5,682 bases of DNA from Acidobacteriaceae bacterium (GTDB lineage Bacteria > Acidobacteriota > Terriglobia > Terriglobales > Acidobacteriaceae): contig PLST01000512.1 in the NCBI GenBank assembly GCA_003164255.1, positions 16,874-22,555 of the forward strand, read 5' to 3'. A model generated the notes under the pieces. It was not told the DNA's origin and ran no database searches. It saw only the letters and a list, made by a program, of their open reading frames with translations. Every line of letters starts with the position of its first letter. The first letter of the stretch is position 1. Below are positions 1 to 5,666 of the stretch, in pieces. The position numbers and the translations under genes are program-made.

Positions 1-732
1 GCTGGCCTGTGGGACGCCTGGCGCAGTTTCCTGAGCGCCAGTGGATTGTAGGTCGGGATCGAGCACTTCAACGTCGCCCTGTTTGCGCAGGTTGGTGAGC
101 CACTCGTCGAAGAGCACGTTAACCTGCTGCTGCAGAAGAATCTCCTCGATGCGCGGCGAGACCTTCTCAAGCGAAGGAACTGCTTCTCCTGGCAGGTAGA
201 GCGGCAGAAGCGTGTCGTGGTAGTAGGTTTCAATGTCCTGCGGGGCGATGTGGATGCCGGGCCGGAAGCGCTCCTCAATGAAACGGAGAATCTCAAGGCG
301 GTAGCGCAGGTAAGCTTCAACGCGCTCGGTGGTGAGATCGTGCGCGGAGAGGAAACTTTTCCAACCGTCGTCGGAGGCGCAGTTTTCGCGAACGCAGGCG
401 GGGAGTTCCTTGCGGATCTCGGCGAGGCGTATGGCGACTTCGCTGGACTTGGGCTCGGCGGCCTGCTCGTCTTCCCGGCGAATCTGCTGCTCAATCAGAG
501 TGCGGCTGATGAGCTGGTCGAGCGCAGCCGTGCGCGTGAGCGCGCTCATGCCTCCACGGACAGGATCGAGAACCGAGAGGCGAATCTCTTCGTCGATGTC
601 GCTGGAGAGGATGACGTGACGGTTGACGACCGCTTCAACACGGTCAACGACCACGGAAGAAGCCGCGGGCAGGGCCTGGACGAGAACCGGATAGATTGCG
701 AGGCAGGCGAAAAGGACGGCAGCAAGGCGCAT
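1..732 (-). CDS. SurA-like periplasmic chaperone, partial (3' end beyond the window)
   Basis: This frame is open from the start to the window edge, giving 244 visible residues and no stop codon. Residues 1-23 form a signal peptide (MRLAAVLFACLAIYPVLVQA and a few more). The segment VVVDRVEAVVNRHVILSSDIDEE (about 27-49) is the typical opening of the SurA N-terminal domain, and helices continue to about residue 155. A C-terminal helix like that of SurA (about 186-217: VSPRIEEILLQQQVNVLFDEW and beyond) follows almost directly. No parvulin isomerase domain lies between the two, so I infer a holdase chaperone for outer-membrane proteins rather than an active isomerase. Cys113 and Cys118 (CVRENC) could form a disulfide. 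The gene follows the Omp85 gene on the same strand, probably in one operon. A start at 849 is also possible: its ATG shares one base with the upstream TGA (TGATG). However, that start would put 39 Arg/Ser-rich residues with weaker codon usage before the signal peptide, so I prefer 732. Neither start has a strong Shine-Dalgarno sequence. Confidence 0.85.
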   Translation of the reverse strand, partial: MRLAAVLFACLAIYPVLVQALPAASSVVVDRVEAVVNRHVILSSDIDEEIRLSVLDPVRGGMSALTRTAALDQLISRTLIEQQIRREDEQAAEPKSSEVAIRLAEIRKELPACVRENCASDDGWKSFLSAHDLTTERVEAYLRYRLEILRFIEERFRPGIHIAPQDIETYYHDTLLPLYLPGEAVPSLEKVSPRIEEILLQQQVNVLFDEWLTNLRKQGDVEVLDPDLQSTGAQETAPGVPQAS

Positions 733-848
733 GCCGGTACCGCTCGCAACATCTCTGCCTGCGGCACTGGACGCGCGCCGTTCACTCGCGCTCAAGTGAC
801 TTCGGCCGGGGCGCGAGAGGTTCATCCGGATTAGACGTCGAATGCGCA

Positions 849-3800
849 TCAGAAGCTCTGCCCCAGGCTGAAGAAGAAGTTGAAGTGAGTTGCTTCGCCG
901 ACGTGCGGATTGCTGTACGGATCGGAGAGCGAGTAGTTGATGTTGACCGGGTAGATGGGCGTATTGAGGTTGTAACTGAAATCCAAACGGATGGGTCCGA
1001 CGGGAGTATGGTAGCGCAGGCCGATTCCGGGTGTGTGCGAGAAGTAGTTGAAGCTGCAGATTCCCTGATGGCCGGTGGAGGTGACGGGACCGTTGGTGGG
1101 GCCGCTTGGGCTGGGGGGATTCTGGGCTGAGCCAGGCGTTAGAGTCTTGCACGCATTGCGATTGGGCTGATTGAAATGCAGAAAGCTGGCCCACGCATCA
1201 CCGGCATTGGTGAACACGTTGCCCATATCGTGAAAGAGGACGAAGCTGACAGTGTCGCCGAGCCAGGGAAGCGTGGGCGGAGGCAGGCGCAACTCCGTGG
1301 TGTTGACCAGCGCGCCGGCTCCGCCGATGGGAAAGCCGGTTTCAGGATCGCGCGGGCCGGCGCCATTGAAGGAGAAGCCGCGCAGCGAGGTGGGACCACC
1401 GGAGTAGAGACGCTCGGGCAGTGGAATGAGCTCGCTCGACCCGGTGCCGAAGGCGCGCACCTGGCCGTAACGCGTGTTGCGGGCCAGCACAAAGCGATTT
1501 TTGTCGAAGCCGTAATAGCTGGAGTTGGAAAGATCGAGCCTGTTGAATTGCGCCTCGGAGCCGAGCTGGTGAACGGAGAGAAATTCCTGAAAGCTGGTGT
1601 AGGTTCCGCGGTGCGCGTCGAGCGGAGAATCGCGCGTGTCGCGAATCCAGGTGACGCCGGGTCCGGCGACGCGGACTGCGGTAGCCAGCTCCTGGATTTC
1701 GCCGGGATAGACCTGCAGGCTGCTGTCGGAGACCTTGACGCGGCGGAAGTCGTACTCGTAAATAAAGGTGTTGGCCTTGGACAGCCAAGTGCCCGGCGTT
1801 TGAAAGCTCTGGGTGAGGCGAAACCCAGCTTCAAGCCGCGAGGCGACGTAGGTGGTGACGTCCTGGCTGTTGGCGTAGCCGCCGGAGAAGGTGATGCCGA
1901 AGTTGCGATTGCCCTCAAAATGTGGAGCCTGGAAGAGCAGATCGATCTTTTGTTCGAGCAGGCCGTAGGTCCCCTGCAGTGAAGCGGACTGCTCCCGGCC
2001 GAATAGGTTGTTGCGGGTAAGGTCGGCAAGCACACGCGGGCTGATTCCGGTTTTTCCGTTGGGGTTGCAGGCAACGCCACCTGCGGTTGCGCCGGCGCAG
2101 TTGTTCTGCGGCGTTCCGGTCTGTGCCTCAAAGCCGAAGCCGTAGGTGAGCGCCCAACGGCGGGCTTCAACGGCCTGCAGGAGGATGGTCTTGCGGGTTG
2201 CTCCGCCGGTGGGGTTCTGGATCGCGGCGTCCACCTCATTGAAGAGCGCCAGCTCGTAGAGATTGCTTTGCGTGTTGAGCAGTGCGGTCTGATCGAGCGG
2301 ATCGCCGGCGTGCAGCGTGATGGCGCGCTGGACCACACCAGGCCGCGTGTAATGAAGGCCGGTGACGAGCACATTGCGCACAAAGATCTGCGGGCCCTCA
2401 TTGATGTGAAAGGCGACGTCGACCTTGCTGGGGTCGTTGGGTTCCTGCTGCTGCGCCACTTCGACGCTCACCTGCTCGAAGCCGCGGCTCAGGTACTCAG
2501 TAAGCAGGGCATCGCGGTCGCCGGAAAGGTTCTGCGGCGAGAGCAACTGTCCGGCAGCGGTATTGAGCAGAGGCGTGAGTTTGGCAGCTTCAACGTGGTC
2601 GTTGCCTTCCATGCGTACCGCGCCGACGCGGAGCTGATCTCCTTCATCAATGCGGTAGGTGACGGCCAAGGGAGCGGTGGCGGAAACACGCTGTGCTGCC
2701 CCTTCAGGCTTTACGGGCGCAGCATTGTCAACGGCACTGGTTTCAGGCGTGCTGGTTTCAGGCGTGATTTTTATTTTGGAGAAGCCGTTGTTCCGGTAGA
2801 GCGACTCCAGCGTGGCTACGTCAGCAGCCACCAGGGCCTGCGAGTAAATGCCGTGGCGATCGAGGGTATCGGCGGCACGGACCCCAAGCAGTTCCTTGAG
2901 CGTGGCGGAGTCGAAGTAATGATTGCCGGTAACGGAGACGGCCTGCACGCGGCGGCGCTCGCCCAACTGCACATTGAAGACGATGACGACTTCGCCGTCG
3001 CCGGGGGTGCGTTGCTCGTGACTCACCTTGACATCAAAATAGCCGAGCTGCTGATAGTAGTCCCGCAAGCGGCGATTGCCCTCGTTGAGCAGATCCTCGT
3101 CGACGCTTCCCTCCTGATAGACGGGAATGATGCGCTTGATGCGCTCCGGGCCGATGTTTGCGCCCTGCACAAGGACTTTGACCACCGGCCCCCGAGTGGC
3201 CGTGAAGCCGTAGTCGACGGTTTTTGAGGCGGGATCGTATTGCGCGGAGACGATCTTGATTTCAGCTTCCATGCGATCTTCACCCTGGTAGTGTTTGAGC
3301 ACTCCGGATAGGGCACGGCTGCCGGTGTCGTGATCCACGTGAGCGCCTGTTCTCAAGTGGGCATAATGGCGGAACTCCGACAGGCTCATGCCGGGGTCGC
3401 CGGAAACCTGGACCTTGCCCACGCGCGCCTGCACGCCTGAGACCGCCGCGAACGAGATGTCGACGAGTTGCTGATCGGGGTGCCGGGTGAGGGTGGGCGT
3501 AATCACCGGTTCGTGGAAGCCGTTCTCGGCCATGGTCTGGCGCATCTGCTCAAGGGCGTTGGACAGCTTGGCCTGGGTAAAACGTGTGCCTGGAGAGAGC
3601 TGGCTGGAACGAAGCAGCTGCGCGTTCATGGTGCCGCCCTTGGCCCCGTCGACCCCCACCCAACCAATAAACATGCGCGGCGTTCCGCGAAAGACCAGGT
3701 CAACGCCAGCACCGTCCGGCTGGGCCTCAACCTGAATGTTGTCGTAAAGGCCGGTGGCATAGAGCTGGCGCAGGCTTTCGCTCACGTTTTCAGCGCTGAA

Positions 3801-4082
3801 GGGCTGGCCTTCCATTTGAGGGAGATGACCGGAGAGTGGGGCAAGCCGGTCTGCGCTGACGCCCTCGAAGGAAATATGGCCCACGGTCTGGCCCTGAAAC
3901 TGTCTGCCCGCCTGGCTGTGAAGCTGGGCAGAGGATTCGGCCGCGGAACCGGGTGCTGAAGCCTGAGACCAGGAGAAAAGTGCGGCCGGGGGCGCGAAGA
4001 CAAGGGCGCACGCGAGCAGCAACCTGTACGTCACCACCCCGTAACTGCAGAACTCCCCTGCCGGCTCTCTCCGCAAGACCAT
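849..4082 (-). CDS. BamA/TamA (Omp85) family outer-membrane protein assembly factor, multi-POTRA
   Basis: This is a 1,077-residue Omp85 protein expected to insert beta-barrel proteins into the outer membrane. Residue numbers here count from the TTG at 4139; subtract 19 for the ATG start at 4082. A signal peptide lies at about 37-60 (TYRLLLACALVFAPPAALFSW). Seven POTRA-like repeats follow: about 86-150, 154-232, 239-317, 319-393, 396-500, 503-582 and 584-659. The barrel occupies about 661-1096. It carries WIRDTRDSPLDAHRG (831-845), the loop-6 motif LRGF (919-922), LFHDMGNVF (968-976), GIGLRYHTPVGPIRLDF (1038-1054) and a terminal Phe in FFFSLGQSF, matching the beta-signal. E. coli BamA is about 810 residues with five POTRAs and TamA has three, so this protein is long and closer to BamA in plan. 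Residues 461-492 are a Pro/Ala/Thr-rich insert within the fifth POTRA. The mature protein has only four cysteines (681/691 and 997/1028), in two predicted surface loops. The ATG at 4082 has GGGAG two bases upstream. The longer TTG start at 4139 lacks a clear ribosome site and gives an awkward leader. Being a TamA-like paralog rather than the essential BamA is possible. Confidence 0.93.
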   Translation of the reverse strand: MVLRREPAGEFCSYGVVTYRLLLACALVFAPPAALFSWSQASAPGSAAESSAQLHSQAGRQFQGQTVGHISFEGVSADRLAPLSGHLPQMEGQPFSAENVSESLRQLYATGLYDNIQVEAQPDGAGVDLVFRGTPRMFIGWVGVDGAKGGTMNAQLLRSSQLSPGTRFTQAKLSNALEQMRQTMAENGFHEPVITPTLTRHPDQQLVDISFAAVSGVQARVGKVQVSGDPGMSLSEFRHYAHLRTGAHVDHDTGSRALSGVLKHYQGEDRMEAEIKIVSAQYDPASKTVDYGFTATRGPVVKVLVQGANIGPERIKRIIPVYQEGSVDEDLLNEGNRRLRDYYQQLGYFDVKVSHEQRTPGDGEVVIVFNVQLGERRRVQAVSVTGNHYFDSATLKELLGVRAADTLDRHGIYSQALVAADVATLESLYRNNGFSKIKITPETSTPETSAVDNAAPVKPEGAAQRVSATAPLAVTYRIDEGDQLRVGAVRMEGNDHVEAAKLTPLLNTAAGQLLSPQNLSGDRDALLTEYLSRGFEQVSVEVAQQQEPNDPSKVDVAFHINEGPQIFVRNVLVTGLHYTRPGVVQRAITLHAGDPLDQTALLNTQSNLYELALFNEVDAAIQNPTGGATRKTILLQAVEARRWALTYGFGFEAQTGTPQNNCAGATAGGVACNPNGKTGISPRVLADLTRNNLFGREQSASLQGTYGLLEQKIDLLFQAPHFEGNRNFGITFSGGYANSQDVTTYVASRLEAGFRLTQSFQTPGTWLSKANTFIYEYDFRRVKVSDSSLQVYPGEIQELATAVRVAGPGVTWIRDTRDSPLDAHRGTYTSFQEFLSVHQLGSEAQFNRLDLSNSSYYGFDKNRFVLARNTRYGQVRAFGTGSSELIPLPERLYSGGPTSLRGFSFNGAGPRDPETGFPIGGAGALVNTTELRLPPPTLPWLGDTVSFVLFHDMGNVFTNAGDAWASFLHFNQPNRNACKTLTPGSAQNPPSPSGPTNGPVTSTGHQGICSFNYFSHTPGIGLRYHTPVGPIRLDFSYNLNTPIYPVNINYSLSDPYSNPHVGEATHFNFFFSLGQSF
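2737..2766. repeat. Perfect 15-bp tandem duplication inside the Omp85 gene
   Basis: The unit CTGGTTTCAGGCGTG occurs twice in direct succession, at 2737-2751 and 2752-2766. On the coding (minus) strand the duplication stays in frame and produces the repeated residues in TPETSTPETSAV (about 459-470 of the TTG-numbered protein). It lies at the start of the low-complexity insert in the fifth POTRA, so it looks like a slippage-type length change in a flexible linker rather than a functional DNA element. Confidence 0.85.
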
Positions 4083-4185
4083 CTCTCCCAAAAAGCGCGA
4101 GGCAATGCCTCGTATGCGCAACAGTGGATCCACGCGCAAAATTCCATCCGGGTCCCGCTCCGGTCTTTCTGCCGAAGCTCCGGCC

Positions 4186-4214
4186 TTTGGGTTTCTACCC
4201 GTTCCCCTTATACT
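4186..4214 (+). promoter_or_regulatory. Candidate sigma-70 type promoter of the sigma/anti-sigma operon
   Basis: TATACT at 4209-4214 is a near-consensus -10 box. A weak -35 candidate is TTGGGT (4187-4192, 16-bp spacer) or TTTGGG (4186-4191, 17-bp spacer). Transcription would begin near 4220, giving a leader of about 58 bases before the ATG at 4278. A short inverted repeat GGGT-TTCT-ACCC (4189-4200) overlaps the spacer and -35 area and could bind a regulator. The -10 is convincing by eye; the -35 is poor, so an activator or an extended context may be involved. I found no equally good promoter facing the Omp85 gene in the same region. Confidence 0.5.
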
Positions 4215-4232
4215 AGCGATTACAGGACCCTT

Positions 4233-4244
4233 GCGCTGTAGCGC
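4233..4244. repeat. 12-bp inverted repeat in the sigma-gene leader
   Basis: GCGCT-GT-AGCGC has two perfect 5-base arms around a 2-base centre. It sits between the predicted transcription start (about 4220) and the sigma-gene ribosome site (AGGA at 4269-4272). It could be an operator for either divergent promoter or a small leader hairpin. The arms are short and the region is GC-rich, so chance is not excluded. Confidence 0.4.
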
Positions 4245-4277
4245 CCAGTTTCAAGAGCGGTTCCCCCTAGGAAACTC

Positions 4278-4970
4278 ATGCCCCGTTCACGGATCCCCGC
4301 CGAGCAGCCGGACAACACGACTTCTGGTGAGGACGCGCAGGCGCCCAAACCCGCTCAGGCGACAACGCGGGTGGCGTATGCGAGGACTGCAACGCCGGAT
4401 CCGGTCGAGGCGGAGGCGCTGGCGAAGGCCCAGGCCGGCGACCATCATGCTTTTGCCCATCTCTACTCGTTGCACAAAAGGCGCATCTATTCGTTATGCC
4501 TCCGTATGGTGGGCAACATCGCCGAGGCAGAGGATCTGACCCAGGAGGCGTTTCTTCAACTGCACCGCAAGATCGCGACGTTCCGTGGCGACTCGGCGTT
4601 TTCAACCTGGCTGCACCGGCTGGCGGTGAACGTGGTTCTGATGCAGTTGCGCAAGAAGGGTTTGAGCCTGATCTCGCTGGACGAGGCGATGGAGCCCGTA
4701 CCGGACGAGGGCCCCGGACGCAGCTTTGGCGCGCCCGACCTGAGGCTGAGCGGGAGTATCGACCGGCTGGCGCTGGAGCGGGCGGTGGCGGATTTACCTG
4801 CCGGTTACCGGCTGATTTTTATCCTTCACGACGTGGAGGGCTATGAGCATAATGAAATTGCCTCCATGCTCGAGTGTTCGATCGGCAACAGCAAGTCTCA
4901 ACTGCACAAGGCCCGGCTGAGGCTGCGGGATGCCCTGCGCGCGCAATCCAGGAAGGAGGCGCAGCCATGA
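4278..4970 (+). CDS. ECF-type RNA polymerase sigma-70 factor
   Basis: This 230-residue extracytoplasmic-function sigma factor would direct core RNA polymerase to a dedicated promoter set. After a polar, probably disordered N-terminal extension of about 40 residues comes region 2 (about 56-127). It includes the core-binding stretch GNIAEAEDLTQEAFLQLHRK and the -10 contact segment FRGDSAFSTWLHRLAVN. A linker (about 128-162) precedes region 4 (about 166-220), whose helix-turn-helix EIASMLECSIGNSKSQLHKAR would read the -35 element. Region 3 and region 1.1 are absent, as expected for the ECF group. The ATG at 4278 follows AGGA (4269-4272) with a 5-base gap. The stop overlaps the anti-sigma start as ATGA, a sign of translational coupling and matched amounts. 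The gene points away from the Omp85 operon across a shared control region. It resembles RpoE/SigW-like factors, but the exact ECF subgroup and target genes cannot be told from this sequence. Confidence 0.95.
   Translation: MPRSRIPAEQPDNTTSGEDAQAPKPAQATTRVAYARTATPDPVEAEALAKAQAGDHHAFAHLYSLHKRRIYSLCLRMVGNIAEAEDLTQEAFLQLHRKIATFRGDSAFSTWLHRLAVNVVLMQLRKKGLSLISLDEAMEPVPDEGPGRSFGAPDLRLSGSIDRLALERAVADLPAGYRLIFILHDVEGYEHNEIASMLECSIGNSKSQLHKARLRLRDALRAQSRKEAQP
4951..4959 (+). promoter_or_regulatory. Strong Shine-Dalgarno of the anti-sigma gene
   Basis: GGAAGGAGG lies seven bases before the ATG at 4967, inside the last codons of the sigma gene. It settles the start of the anti-sigma protein in favour of 4967 over any longer reading of the same frame upstream, which would lie entirely within the sigma gene. 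Confidence 0.85.
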
Positions 4971-5209
4971 GCGACGACCCCGGCAAGATGAGTTGTGCCG
5001 AGTTCCAGGCGCAGCTGCCCGAGCTGATCGGCTCTGGCGCCAATGCGGCCGATCACCCGCACATCAGGAACTGCGAACTGTGCCGCTCGCTGCTGGCCGA
5101 CCTTGAGACCATCGCCGAAGCTGCCCGCCAGCTGTTCCCCGTGGTAGAACCGCCAGACGACTTGTGGGCGCAAATCGAGTCGAAGATCAAGAACGAAGAA
5201 GGCGGCTAG
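4967..5209 (+). CDS. Soluble zinc-binding (ZAS-type) anti-sigma factor
   Basis: This 80-residue protein is most likely the inhibitor of the sigma factor encoded just upstream. Cys10 followed by His32-x3-Cys36-x2-Cys39 (HIRNCELC) matches the zinc-binding HxxxCxxC signature of ZAS-domain anti-sigma factors, which wrap around sigma regions 2 and 4. Residues 41-75 form an acidic amphipathic tail (LLADLETIAEAARQLFPVVEPPDDLWAQIESKI). There is no hydrophobic segment long enough to cross a membrane, so the protein should be cytoplasmic. It would therefore sense an internal signal such as redox state or zinc loss, or depend on another partner, rather than being cleaved in the membrane like RseA. The start is fixed by the strong ribosome site at 4951-4959, and the start overlaps the sigma stop by four bases. 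Sequence alone cannot show whether it is an inhibitor or, as for some zinc anti-sigma homologs, has become a co-regulator. Confidence 0.88.
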   Translation: MSDDPGKMSCAEFQAQLPELIGSGANAADHPHIRNCELCRSLLADLETIAEAARQLFPVVEPPDDLWAQIESKIKNEEGG

Positions 5210-5510
5210 GGGAACAACGAGAGCAACGGCGTGGCCAAGCCAGCTCCTTCAAGGTAATTCCTTGTCGAACAGCCTCGCGGGCGCGAGCCTGCTAAGAACC
5301 ACCCCCCCTGCATCCTCGGACTCGTTTCCGGCCCTCTCGGCAACCCTTCCTCCCGAAGTCCAGCGAGGGCCGTTGCCCCCTCACCTTCGAGCCGGTTTAG
5401 CCGATAGACCCATCGAGCGGTGAATCGCATCCAATGAATGCAGGGAAAGACCCGTGGACAGAAAAGGATGCATGGGAGACGGACGGACGGCCGGAGGTAG
5501 GCGGCGAAAC
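5210..5510. other. Non-coding stretch after the anti-sigma gene, rich in inverted repeats
   Basis: I find no convincing gene here on either strand. Visible structure includes CAAGG-TAATT-CCTTG (5250-5264) and CTCGC-GGGC-GCGAG (5274-5287), neither followed by a T run, so neither is a classical intrinsic terminator. The cluster at 5329-5382 is listed separately. GCATCC (5427-5432) pairs with GGATGC (5466-5471) around an inner GGG-AAAGA-CCC hairpin (5443-5453). A GGAC tandem run lies at 5479-5490. The stretch could hold the 3' end of the operon transcript, a small RNA, or the leader of a gene beyond the right edge. I could not match it to a riboswitch consensus I know. Confidence 0.45.
5329..5382. 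repeat. Overlapping, mutually competing inverted repeats
   Basis: CGGCCCTC (5329-5336) is perfectly complementary to GAGGGCCG (5365-5372). GGCAAC (5339-5344) is complementary to GTTGCC (5372-5377). GAGGG (5365-5369) can also pair locally with CCCTC (5378-5382). The central arm can thus choose between an upstream and a downstream partner. Simultaneous formation of the first two stems as a classical pseudoknot looks sterically poor, because no bases are left to bridge the first stem. Alternative pairing is therefore the simpler reading. The pairings are real in the sequence; any RNA function is inference. Confidence 0.5.
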
Positions 5511-5666
5511 ATGAATGGCGCCTCTAAACTCCTTTTATTGAATGAATTAAAGGCCATTCCAGGTCTGACACGGGCGGATTTGCAGCAAGAAGTGCCGGTA
5601 AATCGTGACAAATGCACCGAAGCCCTTCACGCGGGGTGGGGAACCAGGCCGGCTGGCGGGGCGTAA
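5511..5666 (+). CDS. Possible small ORF of unknown function (low confidence)
   Basis: This is a 51-residue reading frame starting MNGASKLLLLNELKAIPGLT and ending in a Gly/Ala/Arg-rich tail. AGGCGG (5499-5504) sits six bases before the ATG. The first half (SKLLLLNELKAIPGLTRAD) looks helical, and the frame is more AT-rich with less GC-biased third positions than the genes upstream. No family is recognised. An opposite-strand frame (5381..5617) is equally open and equally unconvincing. It may be a real small protein, a decayed gene fragment, or chance. I would treat it as hypothetical only. Confidence 0.2.
   Translation: MNGASKLLLLNELKAIPGLTRADLQQEVPVNRDKCTEALHAGWGTRPAGGA
5531..5553. repeat. 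AT-rich imperfect palindrome
   Basis: The 23-base segment from CCTTTTATTG to TTAAAGG pairs at ten of eleven... specifically nine of eleven symmetric positions, with mismatches at the sixth and tenth pairs. It is flanked by a second, wider inverted repeat, GAATGGC (5513-5519) and GCCATTC (5553-5559). Such dyads are typical of regulator operators, but this one lies within a possible small ORF and is unsupported otherwise. Confidence 0.4.

Noticed and set aside
703..705. Lipobox (LFAC) making the SurA-like protein a lipoprotein
   Set aside because: The cysteine is at residue 10 and is followed by more hydrophobic sequence (LAIYPVLVQA), so it lies inside the signal-peptide core.
217..834. Plus-strand open frame opposite the SurA-like gene
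   Set aside because: The minus-strand frame has a signal peptide and SurA motifs and is open to the window edge; this one is its mirror.
1176..1982. Plus-strand open frame (268 codons) opposite the barrel region
   Set aside because: It is antisense to the conserved barrel motifs (DTRDSPL, LRGF), and its own translation resembles nothing.
2268..3227. Long plus-strand open frame (319 codons) opposite the Omp85 gene
   Set aside because: It is a shadow of the GC-biased codon use on the minus strand. The protein has no recognisable domain, while the opposite strand encodes clear POTRA repeats.
4008..4010. Lipobox (LLAC) in the Omp85 signal peptide
   Set aside because: The cysteine lies in the middle of the hydrophobic core, and an Omp85 barrel protein is not expected to be lipidated there.
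5274..5287. Hairpin CTCGC-GGGC-GCGAG as an intrinsic terminator of the sigma operon
   Set aside because: The stem is only five or six pairs and is followed by TGCTAAGAACC rather than a run of T.
5321..5382. SAM riboswitch, suggested by the CGGCAACC-like string near 5338
   Set aside because: The other conserved SAM-I/SAM-IV elements are missing, no methionine gene is in view, and the match is only a few bases.
5381..5617. Minus-strand open frame of 78 codons at the right end
   Set aside because: No good ribosome site, no family likeness, and an irregular Pro/Arg/Ser-rich translation. It overlaps the low-confidence plus-strand ORF.
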